Shown: positions 23,800-34,336, numbered from the stretch's first letter. The stretch: 64,000 bases of DNA from Carposina sasakii (GCA_014607495.2 CP053157.1:8494001-8558000), one strand, 5' to 3'. Notes: generated by a model from the sequence alone, not told the origin. Program-made: numbers and translations.

Positions 23800-23844
23800 G
23801 TATAGAGACGATACGATACAATATCGTACGATACGATATCCACG
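23800..23844 (-). repeat. (GTATC)n-like tail of the decayed LINE
   Basis: Directly 3' (minus strand) of the LINE reading frame lies a run of ATCGT/ATACG words at about 23810-23842, including the palindrome ATCGTACGAT. It is read as the pentanucleotide tail of that LINE. Confidence 0.5.
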
Positions 23845-24782
23845 ATGCGTGGTCATGCTCGGGAGGTAGATTCGATGAATGTAATGCAAAATTTAATTCT
23901 CATGATGATGTCCTCCACGTCGTGTTCGTCGACGGCGACACCTAGTCAGTTTCTGGCGTGTGCACGGATATGGTTCGCGAAACCGAACTTGGTTTTGATA
24001 GTGCGGCTACATATGTTGCATTGTAACTACCCGTGTGCCCGCTTACGTCGTAGGTGTAATTATAAGTAATTTTGGCTCGAGTTTTTCGGGCATAGCGCCT
24101 AGCGTCGAGTTCCTCGAGATGGGCCTCTTCAAACCTTTTAGTGCCTGTTTCGATTGCTCTACGTCATTCTGGTCTCATCAAAGCGTCTCTCTCCCACGTA
24201 TCATGCGACAAGCCATAGGATGTTAGTTGTCGTTTTAAAAATCCTTGTATCGGAGATATTGTCCACCGGGCTTACGTTTTCCACAGGACAACTCTGAGTA
24301 GAAAACGGATTTAGGATATCGTGAGGCATCTGCGTACAAGATATCCACACTATCTTAACTGTGCCCTTACAAGAAGGCACTCCATGCCGGAAATATGAGC
24401 ACGACGTAGAACCTCTGAGTTCGGGACACGATCCCGCCATTTAATCCGTGATATGGCTCGTAGACATCTTAGGTGAAAAGTGTCCTAACGCCTAATACAT
24501 ATCTGCTTTGTATAACAAAAGTTGTAGTATGATTGCTTTATATACAGACATTTTAATTTGAAGAAAGAGGTCGTGAGGTTTCCAAAGCTTCTGGTTAAAC
24601 TTAACAAAGGCAGCAGCAGCACCAGCTATTCTGGCAGCAATTTCGGTCTCAAGCCTGTTATCGTCGCGTACGTTCCGAGGTACCGGAACGATCTCACCTC
24701 TTCTAGCAGCTTCCCACCTAAAAGAATTGCAGTGTAGGGTGCAGATGTTAATTCTCACATTAAAGATCATAAAGATACGCAC
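23845..24782 (-). pseudogene. non-LTR retrotransposon ORF2, C-terminal relic
   Basis: The minus strand encodes a broken but recognisable C-terminal part of a LINE polyprotein. Within 24492-24782 one reads the post-RT region with RDDNRLETEIAARI and MSVYKAIILQLLLYKADMY. Near 24470-24340 in another frame follow RCLRAISRIKWRDRVPNSEV and HISGMECLLVRAQLR. Near 24315-24245 follow KSVFYSELSCGKRKPGGQY and RYKDF. After that comes SHDTWERDALMRPE down to about 24150. Several lesions separate these pieces, including TAG where a Trp codon is expected near 24350 and frame changes near 24325 and 24240. This layout is known from LINE proteins often misannotated as craniofacial development protein 2-like. The catalytic core is absent, so the insertion is 5'-truncated. 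It is non-functional. Confidence 0.8.
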
Positions 24783-24830
24783 ACTGTACTAGCATGAAAC
24801 CCACGCTTTTAGGCGTTATACTTTACTTAT

Positions 24831-24831
<1 letters not shown>

Positions 24832-24919
<88 letters not shown>

Positions 24920-24936
24920 TATATATATATATATAA
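24832..24936. repeat. (TA)n microsatellite
   Basis: About 50 TA units with a CAGT interruption near 24917. It starts shortly after the LINE relic and abuts a second LINE 3' end. Confidence 0.9.
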
Positions 24937-24937
24937 T

Positions 24938-25112
24938 CAGCGCAGGCTTCATAACCTGCATATGCTGAGCTGAGGCCATTTCACAACATTTAAATGTTTT
25001 CATAATATATTTTTTACTGTTTTAATTTTAAATATTAGTGATAAGGAATTACCTAAGTTATTGTTTGCCTAATGTTGTGAATAAATTTATTTTGATTTGA
25101 TTTGATTTGATT

Positions 25113-25115
<3 letters not shown>
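24938..25115 (+). mobile_element. LINE 3' UTR with (TTTGA)n tail
   Basis: The block contains TTCATAACCTGCATATGCTG, AATGTTGTGAATAAATTTAT and a terminal TTTGA run at about 25090-25115. A pentanucleotide tail after an AATAAA-like word is the usual end of a lepidopteran non-LTR element. No coding sequence precedes it. A (TA)n tract follows directly. Confidence 0.65.

Positions 25116-25168
<53 letters not shown>
25116..25168. repeat. (TA)n microsatellite, second tract
   Basis: About 26 TA units between the LINE tail and the palindrome. It produces the Tyr-Ile repeat frame on the minus strand (25058-25300), which is not a gene. Confidence 0.9.
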
Positions 25169-25171
<3 letters not shown>

Positions 25172-25272
25172 TTCTGTACTTTTCGGGAACGTTGACGACC
25201 AAAAATCACTCTGTAGGTATATATATACAGAGTGATTTTTGGTCGTCAACGTTCCCGAAAAGTACAGAATCT
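25169..25272. repeat. perfect palindrome, 47-bp arms, 10-base loop
   Basis: The arms 25169-25215 and 25226-25272 are exact reverse complements with a 10-base TA-rich spacer. The arm sequence is the terminal repeat of MITE-C (TACAGAGTGATTTTTGG onward), so two MITE-C ends lie head to head. Perfect arms imply a recent origin or gene-conversion-like repair. Confidence 0.92.
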
Positions 25273-25775
25273 CCTCATCATCACGATCATTTTTCTCCAT
25301 GGAAGCATACCTGGGAAGTGTCTGGTTTCCAAAATATTAGGGTCCAAAATTGAATAAAAAGACTAAACACTGGACACTATAAATTTCGCCCGATCAAGTA
25401 ATAAAATAATTTTTTTCCAAAAAATTTACATCGTTTCCCCAGTGTTTTTTTGTTGCCACCCTTAACGAAGGGTACGTACTCTATACATCATATAAAGTAA
25501 GTTTATGCCAAAAAAACGCTGGGAATTTTTTTTTTATTACTTGATCGGGCGAAATTTATAGTGTCTAGTGTTTATGTTAGTTTTTTTATAGACAGATATT
25601 TATTATTTCTCGTGAAAAAATCTTTCTACGCGCGTCTATGTGCATTTATGCAGAAAAACGCAGTCTTTTTACTCAACTTCGGACCCTAATATTTTGGAAA
25701 CCAGACACTTCCCAGGTATGCTTCCTTGGAGAATAATGATCGTGATGATGAGATTCCGTAGATCAGCCTGTATAT
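25226..25775. mobile_element. MITE-C foldback element, rearranged copy
   Basis: It runs from TACAGAGTGATTTTTGG to the inverse of TATACAGGCTGATCTACGG. The outer arms 25273-25363 and 25663-25751 are inverted copies with few mismatches (GGAAGCATACCTGGGAAGTG in one, its inverse in the other). A second inverted pair lies inside: 25364-25417 against about 25525-25573, sharing AATTTCGCCCGATCAAGTAA. Between them, 25437-25520 matches the start of the simpler MITE-C at 26424. The structure is best explained by inversion or insertion of one copy within another. No transposase is encoded. Confidence 0.75.
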
Positions 25776-25835
25776 GACTTATATTTATATCCAGCATAAT
25801 CCAATGCCTATTATTGTTTATACTATATCAATAAT

Positions 25836-26085
25836 AGCCGATTGGTGGTAGTAGTAGTAGTGATCCTGCCTGTGATGCCATAGGTCCTGGGTTCGAATGC
25901 TGGTAGGTGGAAAAAATTATATGATGAATATCGATGTGTGATTCTGTTTTTAGATTGATGTTTCTATACTTATCTATGTAGTATTTATATACTGTTGCTT
26001 AGTACCCACGACACAAGACTTTAGGGATCTGAGTGTGGAACCAGATTACTGTGTTGTTAAGTGTGTGAATATTTATTTTATATAT
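25836..26085 (+). mobile_element. tRNA-derived SINE (T1), full-length copy
   Basis: A tRNA-like head (25836-25910) has a degenerate A box and B box GGTTCGAATGC at 25889-25899, so it is transcribed on plus. The body holds GCTTAGTACCCACGACACAA and ends in ATATTTATTTTAT. Full length is about 250 bp. A GTAGTAGTAG expansion interrupts the A-box region. Related copies are at 46792 and 52754, with a head-only piece at 45288. Confidence 0.8.
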
Positions 26086-26423
26086 TACATCATACCTATA
26101 TTTATTCGAACCCAGCACTACTCATAAAAATCTAAGTTCTATATTAGCGCAGCAAAATCATAAGAGAAACTAAATAGAGCTTTGTATTATGTTATCCATT
26201 GTTACTGCGGTCCGCAGTTTCAGCCGAGTGTAGGTGCCAAGCCCTCAATACCCGCAATTGATTGCGCCTTCGTTATTTTCTAAATAAACTAGAGATTTTC
26301 ACCGCCATTCTACGTTTTAACTACAGAAATGATAAAGGTCTTAATTTTTTGAGGACATGTTTTTTGATGGGTTTAGATGGGTTCTAAGTTCTATTGGGAA
26401 TATGTGTTCTACTAGGACTAATA
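26086..26423. other. intergenic DNA, nothing recognised
   Basis: AT-rich with a short GC-richer patch around 26210-26270. No feature is supported. Confidence 0.4.
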
Positions 26424-26706
26424 TACAGGGTGTTTTTTCTTTGCCACCGTTTACGAAGGGTACGTAGGTACTCTTTACATCAAATAAAGTAAGTTTATGC
26501 AAAAAAAATGCTGGGAAACGATATTAATTTTTGTAGGCAGTTTATTTTTTTATTTTCGTTAAAAATGTTTGTTACACGCGTCTACGTGCATTTATGCAAA
26601 AAACACAATCTAATAACTAAACTTTGGACCTTAACAAAAAGGTTCGTGATGATGAGGAGAATCTGTAGTATTCGGAAACGTTAACGACCAAAAAACAGCC
26701 TCTATA
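26424..26706. mobile_element. MITE-C, simple copy
   Basis: It starts TACAGGGTGTTTTTTCTTTG and ends with the inverse of TATAGAGGCTGTTTTTTGGT. The interior holds CGAAGGGTACGTAG and GTTTATGCAAAAAAAATGCTG, shared with 25440-25520. At about 283 bp it lacks the second inverted pair seen in the 25226 copy and gives the likely ancestral layout. Confidence 0.75.
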
Positions 26707-28162
26707 CTGATAAAATAATGCACCGTAATAAATAATAATATAAACTGCTACAGCATTGAGCTATTTAAAATGTCGAGAAAGAAACTAAAGTTTAAAAAAG
26801 TTTAGTGCAAACGTCTGTTTAAATATATCTAGTTAAGTTCCATTTCTGGAAAAAAGCAGAGATTTCGCAGAGCACTAAACACTTGCCGGCTATCTCTATT
26901 TATTCTAATCCCTACAAAATAGGGCAGTTTGACTACAAATGTGTTATTTATTCATTATCGCCTCGACCGAACAGCATCAGATACTCATACCATAAAGGAA
27001 GAATAAAGAGGAGATACGCAATTTAGTGTACGTGCACCTACGACCACCGATGTGAAGTGCATTATGAACCATACATGTACACTAGGCTGTGTTCCCGAAA
27101 GGTTTACATATCGGGGACAGATGATGCTATAGTATCACATTTTGCTAGAGTATCATAATATGGCAAAGTATCTGTTACTTTATAATAGTCTCTAAATGTG
27201 GAGACTTTTAAGTGGTGAATAGTTGCATATGTTGTAATAATCTTAGCTAATCGTATTGTCAACCATTTGTTTCTCGAATGAAATAAAATAAATGTAAATC
27301 TAGAATTGGCACACAATCATGCCAACAAATTTTTTAACATAGACAAAAAATCTATCATAAGTGCTATTTTTGGATTTGCGCATTTGCTGTAAGTGTGCCT
27401 AGTATTTGCTTGCTAGCCAGCTCCATTCTGTACTTCCTCCATGATCGTACCTCTATAAAGTCATGGCTATGAACGAGAAACAAATTGATTAATATTGTCA
27501 CAATTTAATCGATTTGCGATGCTGCTCGATTTGTGATTCAATTTGCAGTCTTCGCCTGTTCTACTCGTACTAAAATGAAATTATTGTTTACGCATTAGTG
27601 AATCGTTTCATGATTCCGCCTCAATAGTCCGAGTCAATAAATATTAATTCATATGAATATTAGTTATCTCAACTATACCCTCAAAAAGAAATTGCACCAT
27701 GTGGTTCTATCGGCCCTTAAGATAAAGGCGTAGTTATATGTATGTAGGTATGTCATATTAGTCCAATTTTGTCCATTGATAAGGTCAAATACATAATTTC
27801 ATCTTGACTAAGTTTTATGTTCAAAGAGTTAAAAATATGCAATATTTCCTAGCTTTCACTTCAGTTTTAAATCAGTTGTTTTTAAATGCACTATAAAACT
27901 ATGTCTAAGATTTATTTATCATTAGTGATATGCTATGCTACGTTGATAAAAATAATAATAATAAGTCAATGAATTTGATTAGTCGATTTTAATCGCATCC
28001 ATAACAACGTAGCCTAGTGGAAAGGCAGCCTAAAGTTAGACACTTATCAAATAAAATATTTAACATCAAAATGTATGGAATATCTGTATAGCTTAAACAA
28101 GTAGGTACATACCATGTTTTAAATATTCTTGTAGAAAGGCCACAGCTATGTAATTACTTTCT
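26707..28162. other. intergenic DNA with minor retroposon fragments
   Basis: A 20-base Rep-1 end fragment (GGCTGTGTTCCCGAAAGG) lies at about 27089. A TATG-tailed retroposon end (TCTATCGGCCCTTAAGAT, then ATATGTATGTAGGTATG) lies at about 27700-27755. The rest is AT-rich and unrecognised. Confidence 0.5.
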
Positions 28163-28267
28163 CAAGTAACCAGGTTAGCTGTTAGAGAATGCCTCGCAAG
28201 GCATTAAGCTTGCCCTTGTACAAAACGTTTTTTGTAGTACAAGAAAGAATTTTATCTATCTATCAAT
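28163..28267 (+). mobile_element. retroposon 3' end, GCTTGCCCTTGTAC type
   Basis: It contains TTAGAGAATGCCTCGCAAGG, AAGCTTGCCCTTGTAC and a terminal TATCTATC tail. The same arrangement (AGAGATCTCT, AAGCTTGCCATTGTACATG) is at 47668-47770. Both resemble the 3' end of a lepidopteran LINE or a SINE sharing its tail. Confidence 0.5.
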
Positions 28268-28781
28268 GCAGGTTTTGAGGTCATTATCAGAGATGGTAAA
28301 ATGCCTAGCCTTTTTGTAATACGGTGTGTTTTACAATACGCCTTCGACAGATACCTACATGTTATTCTATATTTCAGAATAGTAATGTTCTTTAATTTAG
28401 TTTCTAAATAAATAGGTACGAGTGTTAGATTGGATTAGTCCGTGCTACAAATTGGTGAGTAAGCAGCTTCTGTTGCCGGATCCTATCGCAAATGTTACGA
28501 GACGAGTAATTTGTAATCTGCTGTATCCTGCAAAAGCCATATAGATTACTACGTAATTACCTTATATTATATATAATTGTACATATTGAAATTTTAAAAT
28601 GATATGAAAAAATACTTGCATTATACACAAACTAGTATTTATGTAATCTATTATAGATAAAATATAATATAGATAAGAATGATCAATTGAAAGTTTTAAA
28701 GTTCATCGCTGGTTTTTCTTCGTTTTTACTAATCAATATATAAACTTTTATATTATTAAAAAAGAAATGAAAAATATTTTC

Positions 28782-28822
28782 ACCCGAGTGAGATTTGAAC
28801 TCACGACCTCTCGCAAACCGTT
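28782..28822 (-). mobile_element. tRNA-like 3' half, diverged from the 52-kb retroposon
   Basis: On minus this is a T arm with a perfect 5-bp stem (GTGAG / CTCAC) around a 7-base loop TTCAAAT, followed by the acceptor 3' strand TCGGGTGA and the same AT tail (TTTTTCATTTC) as the units at 51834-52471. The D arm and 5' acceptor strand are missing because the LINE 3' tail starts at 28823. It is not a functional tRNA. Confidence 0.65.
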
Positions 28823-28943
28823 ACAAATAAATAAAATAAAATAAAAACTATTTATTTCAGACAGAGTCCATAATTGAGTTAGTAGGTATGCGAGAAAACT
28901 TAAGTGACTAGGTTAGTAAACATAGAATAATAATAATAATAGA
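28823..28943 (-). repeat. 3' UTR and (TTTTA)n tail of the LINE
   Basis: After the stop codon the minus strand has an ATT trinucleotide run (about 28927-28942), then CTGTCTGAAATAAATAG and a terminal (TTTTA)n (28826-28848). The tail directly abuts the tRNA-like fragment. Confidence 0.75.
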
Positions 28944-30418
28944 TTAATTCAAGTATTTGCCCGGTACTGCACCTACCACATGCATATGAGTATGCGTCCA
29001 GTGTGTCAATATCGGGCAGTCCGGCTTTTCACTTATTATTCTTAGAATAATGTTGGTACTCCCGCGTACTCTCCGCAATAGCGAGGCGGTGCGCTTGCGA
29101 ATCATTGTATGAAACCCGTCGGTGTGCGCTTGCGCAAACATTCCGGAGGCGCTGCAGTGACGCCGGAGCCCCAACATCATTCTAAGACCATTATTATATT
29201 GTATTCAGAGAGCATTGAAAGCCCGCTGGGTATAGTTGACCCACAAATTGCATGTGTATAAAGACTGACAGTAAGCCCTAAAAAGAGTTAGTTTGACCTC
29301 CGTACTGCACTTTGCAAATCTGCGAGCCAACATATTACAGCGAACTGCCAACGCCCTCCTTTCCCTTTCGATATCATTGTCATCCTTTAAATCCTCAGTA
29401 ACGATATGACCAAGGTATTTGAAAGATGACACTCTTTTAAGTTCAACGTGATTGAGCTTTACGGGCGGTACATACGTTATCTTACGATTCCCAGCTCTAA
29501 AAATCATCATCTCACTCTTATTAACATTATATAGGAGGCCGTGTGAGACTGCATATCTTTCACATAATATGATCAGCCGTCTGAGTGCAGCAATCGATGG
29601 ACTCAGCAGCACCATGTCGTCGGCATAACTAATGCTGTTCTACAGTGCCCATCAATAGAACAGCCGACACCGGTATCGCTGAGCCCAGCGATTAGCTGAT
29701 TTATATACAGATTGAAAAGCGATGGCGAGGTCAGACCACCTTGTCTCACCCCGCATTCCAAGCCATATGCCTCAGAGAACTGATCAAGCCATTTGACCTG
29801 ATTTGTCTGATGCCCATACCAGTACTTGAAGATATTGATAAATTCACCTGGTACACCAGATTCTATGAGATTAGCCCACAAAATATCATACCTAACCAAG
29901 TCAAATGCCTTAGAGAGGTCAAGAAACGCAGCATAGACAGCTGTACCCCTATCCGTATAATATCTGACTGTATGCTTGAGGGACAGTATAACACACTCCG
30001 TTGATAAACGGGGCCTAAACCCAAATTGAGCATCATGCAGGACCAGAACACGCTTAAGCTGCCGCTCAAGCAGACAATCAAGTATCTTGGATGCAGTTGT
30101 AGCCAATGTGATCGGTCTATAGTTACTTTTGTCCCCTATGTTTCCTGTCTTGTTCTTAACTATAGGAATTACGATAGCTTTCATAAACTCCGCAGGCAAG
30201 TATGAGTGCCTAATACAAAAGGTGAAGAGCAGAGCCAACAGTCTTGGCACGTGCGGTCCAGCATACAAAAAATGTTCGATACTGAGGCCATCGTGCCCTG
30301 GTGACTTACCCCTAGTTATTCCTTTAATTAGTGTCTCAATTTCCCTGGCGGTAATTATTTTTGGCACCTCGGACACGATCGCCCCAACACTCGCCGTCTG
30401 ATTCTGCCTATATATCAT
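28823..30418 (-). pseudogene. 5'-truncated non-LTR retrotransposon reverse transcriptase
   Basis: About 490 codons of LINE ORF2 on the minus strand. The first part (30418-29603) carries the RT palm and fingers: GKSPGHDGLS, then motif A FLDLSKAFDLV, then motif B VRQGGLTSP. A one-base shift at about 29640-29646 moves the catalytic YADD (29616-29627) into the next frame (29615-29205), which continues with the thumb region KRVSSFKYLGH and ERRALAVRCNMLARRF. A TGA at about 29205 then breaks the frame; downstream codons 29204-28944 are in phase (CSASGMFAQAHTDGF) up to the true stop. The N-terminal endonuclease is absent, so the copy is 5'-truncated near 30415. The 3' UTR (28943-28823) holds CTGTCTGAAATAAATAG and a (TTTTA)n tail. 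I place it in the CR1/Jockey-like group of insect LINEs; the exact clade is uncertain. It cannot make an active enzyme. Confidence 0.92.
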
Positions 30419-33407
30419 ATGTCACAATTAAGAAATAACTTGAAAATAACCCAAAGGTAATGTTACCTTTCTCATCCGTCAAGCGGTTTCTACCGATGAT
30501 ATAAGTATCTATACAAAACATTCACACACCCGTGCTATGCATAAATTAGAAAAAATTACCATACCGCTGTCGGGTAAAGCTGTACTGTTTAAATTTTGAG
30601 TTACATATACAAGTTTTGCAATAACATCATAATATTACCTACTTTAGAATTTTCAAATGGTCCTAAATAAACAAAACCCAAACTATTATGCAATAGTCGT
30701 ATATTTTGCACAAAAGTCCCTCATCTGTGCTTACTTCACCTACATCTGTATTTATTATATTATCCACAATAGTACGTTTACATATTATATAAAGGGTGTA
30801 TGAAGCTTAATTAGGCAATCGTAGTTTATGTGTACCTATTTTCATTATTATAATAGCCAATTAGGAAAAGAGGACTGTGATAATCAATTTTCTTACACAA
30901 CGACTAGGCCATGCGGTATAAGCTATTTGGCTTACATTTAACTCTACTCTTTATGAACAAACATTGTTAGAACCTCCTTGCATCTGTTGATCTTGGATCC
31001 ACTAATTCATGTGTAAGCTGAAACATAACACACATAAATGTTACCTCGCCTAGAATCAAACCCAAACGTAATACATAGAATAGAATGGGAAGATGATATA
31101 ACAAATATTTATATAATTTACAGCCTTAGCTAATGTCTTTATACGATTCATTACTAGTTTTTACTAGAAAATATGTAAACTTTTTATATAGCAAACGAAA
31201 GGGCTTACGATACTCGTATAATGTCAAATGACACAATATAACCACTACCAGTAAAATCACGCGGTAAGGCATCTAACTTTAATATTTCCTGCAAATAATA
31301 CTAAAACGATTTCTAACAATTCCGTATTGGACGTGTTGAGAACAATAGCACGATTACGGTCCTAAATGTTTTGCTAAAGAGACAATAATTGCGAGCAAAT
31401 ATTATGGTCATAGTCTGCCATCGTGCTGCATGCGCCGATGTAATTAGATTCGCGCTTCCCTGGCTGGCTACGACCGCAGATAAAGCTAACCTAGTTTTAT
31501 TTACTTTACACACGAATCTGTACAGACTGGGCGCAAATAAACAGATGCAGGGAACTGCTCCTATATCTGTTACCAATTTTAGCGAAAGGTATTGTTTGCA
31601 AATTGTTAGTGGTTTAGGGAGGTATAAATAGAATATAAATGTAATGAAACTGAAATAACCACCATTTTCTCATATTCTACATATATGACCTCCTCCTAGA
31701 ACGAATTTTCTTTTATAGAGATCCAGTATGAAGCCTAGAATTAAACTCTTCGTTAGTAACTGACTAACAGACAAAGCACAGCTGAGACTACCTATTGCGC
31801 GAAACTAGCAAGAAGAATTCGGACATGCATGTTTCTTCAGGAGTGAAGGGAAGCACTATGACACGATTTCCCGAAATTCTCACGAAAACGCCAAAAACGG
31901 GTATTCTGAGATTAACTTGGACGAAACGGCTGTATTCCAAAAGGGGGAAAAGCAGAAAAGTTGCCTATCTACGGCAAGTGCGGAGGAGAAAAATGCAAAT
32001 CAATTATCCAAATGTAACGAAAGCCACGGATGAGTACAAATATATTGTATTACCCCATAACAATTACAACTTTTGGCATTGATATAGTGCATAGAGACGA
32101 AGTTGTGGGAGGTCGCTTGTATAAATAAACGTAAGCCCCCACAAAGTCGCGTTTAAACCGAACTAATGTGTAGTCTGGCGATGCAGTTAAATAGTGCTAG
32201 ATTACCTTCCGAGTATTTTCCTTATATGACCTCGATTATAGGCTTCACTATGTTATTTACATACAACATTGAAAAAAATTGCATTATGGTATTACTTTTC
32301 AGAAATTATGAATTTAGTATTTGTGATCGATCATACTATTGGCAGTTGTTTTAATTATTATTCAAGAATAATTAAATGTCAGGACTACATACGCTCTATT
32401 ATTTGTGGTAATATAAGATAAGATGCTCATTGAGCCTCATTAGAAGTGAACAAGTTCTTCATATATTTTTAATATGATAAATCTGTTCATAATAACCAGT
32501 AATTTGCCGAAAAACGTAGACCTATTTTTTGTTTCAATAAATTTTCCTCCAAGAAAGTTGCTTTTACTTTTAAAATGTAAACAATTTTGCTTTTCTGGGA
32601 ATCCTCAAGAGAATAGGCGCTGTATTGAGATGCGTGAGTTCTTTATCGAGCCGCGCGAGGCACGTGTCCACTGGTTCGGAAATATTCCAATCCTGTGTGT
32701 GTAACGAGATCTCACGCGGATCGCTCCGGGCGCCTCACCTTCTGCTACAGGAAGCTGTGTCAACCGATCTTGCTATATAATACTTGTATGTAGTATATGT
32801 TGGGCGAAAGGAAATTGAGGACGCTTTCTGTTATAGAAGAAACAATTGACAAATACTGTTGAAATAGATATTGCAAGATTATAGGTTGGTGAGAAAGTAA
32901 GTTTTGGTAGGTAGGTAGATACATTTTAAAAAGACTCTGTCGATTATATTATATTAATATGCATGTAATTTAGTGCATTACAAAAGCATTACCGTTGCAT
33001 GCCACTTGAGAGAACACTGACTTCAGTTATTATACACTATTATCTCATCTCTAGGTATACTAACAATTAATATAACTCACCATGCGAAATTCACGAAAAT
33101 CGTGTTTTTATTTAAATTTTGCATTTGCACACCCTAATAAACGTTCTCCCAAAAAAGTGTTCCGCTGGTTTTTTATTCGTTTTTTATAAAGACGTCGTAA
33201 AAGTGTGTACCTCATGAAGATAAGGAAGTTATAAGACATCATCTCGAACTGTGGCAATCCATCTCCTGTAATTGCATTATACTCGTACTCGGAGTGCGTC
33301 GCGAACGAACGACTTGCTAGTTATGATTTCTTCGATATCGATGTTTGACACTCTCAAAGTAAATTATAAGAAAACTTTGATATAGAGACACAGTTTGTTT
33401 TATCGCT
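30419..33407. other. intergenic DNA, mostly unrecognised
   Basis: About 3 kb. The region 31808-31990 contains an open frame, without a Met start, that follows a TAG (see findings). A CpG-rich patch at 32630-32760 (GAGCCGCGCGAGGCACGTGT) stands out. No transposon ends or RNA genes are seen. Confidence 0.45.
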
Positions 33408-33474
33408 TACTAGCTGTTGCCCGCGACTTCTTATGCGTGGAGTGCAGAATGTACTTTCTCCATACTCCCAATTA
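33408..33474 (+). mobile_element. head of the CCCGCGACTTC repeat, cut by a Helitron
   Basis: ACTAGCTGTTGCCCGCGACT matches the start of the element at 37168. The match stops where the Helitron begins at 33475, so the Helitron inserted into or next to this older repeat. Confidence 0.55.
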
Positions 33475-33768
33475 TCTAATATATAAAATTCTCGTGTCAC
33501 GGTGTTAGAAGTTAAACTCCTCCGAAACGGCTCGACCGATTTTCGTAAATCTTAGCATGCATATCGGTTAGGGTGGAGAATCGGACAACATCTATTTTTC
33601 ATCCCCCTAAATGTTAAGGGTGGTCGACCCCTAAATAAAAATAAAAAAAATTACAATTTTTTTTGTTTTTATTTTTTTATGATACAGCATACAAAAATAC
33701 ATACAATTTTCACCCCTCTAGGATCAACCCCTTTTACATGGCAAAACAATGTTTGCCGGGTCAGCTAG
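33475..33768 (+). mobile_element. non-autonomous Helitron
   Basis: The element begins TCTAATATATAAAATTCTCG after an A (33474) and ends CTAG (33765-33768) before a T (33769), matching Helitron insertion between A and T. Seven bases before CTAG lies a hairpin GGCAAA-ACAATG-TTTGCC (33740-33757), the usual 3' termination structure. At 294 bp there is no Rep/helicase. I recognise the 5' end TATAAAATTCTCGTGTCACG as common in lepidopteran Helitrons. Confidence 0.88.
33740..33757 (+). other. Helitron 3' hairpin
   Basis: A perfect 6-bp stem GGCAAA/TTTGCC with a 6-base loop, seven bases upstream of the CTAG terminus. Confidence 0.85.
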
Positions 33769-33945
33769 TATTTATATAAAATTGCAAGAAGATTTGTCGA
33801 GCAAATAAAGTCAAGAGGTAACAAACTTAATTTCGCATTTAAAAATTAGTTGTAATGAAATATTTTTAAATAAAATTTTCTTTTTAGTGCCAGCCAAAAA
33901 GGTAACTTGAGAAAGTGTTTATTTAGTCTCAGTAGAGTTTTAAAG

Positions 33946-34087
33946 ATATCGCACCTTCGGTAAAACAACGGCACAATTGTGTTTTGTATTTTTTGGCAAA
34001 TGTGCCCTTGTTCTAAATAGAATAACGATACAATTGCTTTTTGTATTTTTTGTCAATTATGCCGTTGTTGCACCGAAGGTACGATAT
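33946..34087. mobile_element. 142-bp foldback MITE
   Basis: The arms are ATATCGCACCTTCGGTAAAA at the left and the inverse of ATATCGTACCTTCGGTGCAA at the right, extending over about 36 bp to the CAACGGCA-AATTG words. Inside, CAATTG..TTTTGTATTTTTTG occurs twice in direct orientation (about 33974 and 34031). No coding capacity. The superfamily is not assigned. Confidence 0.75.
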
Positions 34088-34336
34088 ATGCCGACAAAAA
34101 AATGCCGTAGCTCTTTTTAGGTCCGATGAGTTACATCCAACATGACAATAACATGTAATAAAGCACATACTAATATCATTATACGGGCTGCATCTATGCG
34201 GATATGTTTACCAAAATGCCCATAAAGCTTTTAGTAAATAACGCGGATAAAATCCGATTCATTTCGTACGATATAAGCTGTGGTGGACTGAAAGTGACTG
34301 GTTTCGCCGTGCAGCCACATTTTTCATTTGTGCGGG

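Noticed and set aside
25058..25300. Tyr-Ile repeat protein on minus
   Set aside because: It is the translation of a (TA)n tract and the neighbouring LINE tail.
29741..30401. Plus-strand frames opposite the reverse transcriptase
   Set aside because: They are antisense shadows of the minus-strand LINE frame.
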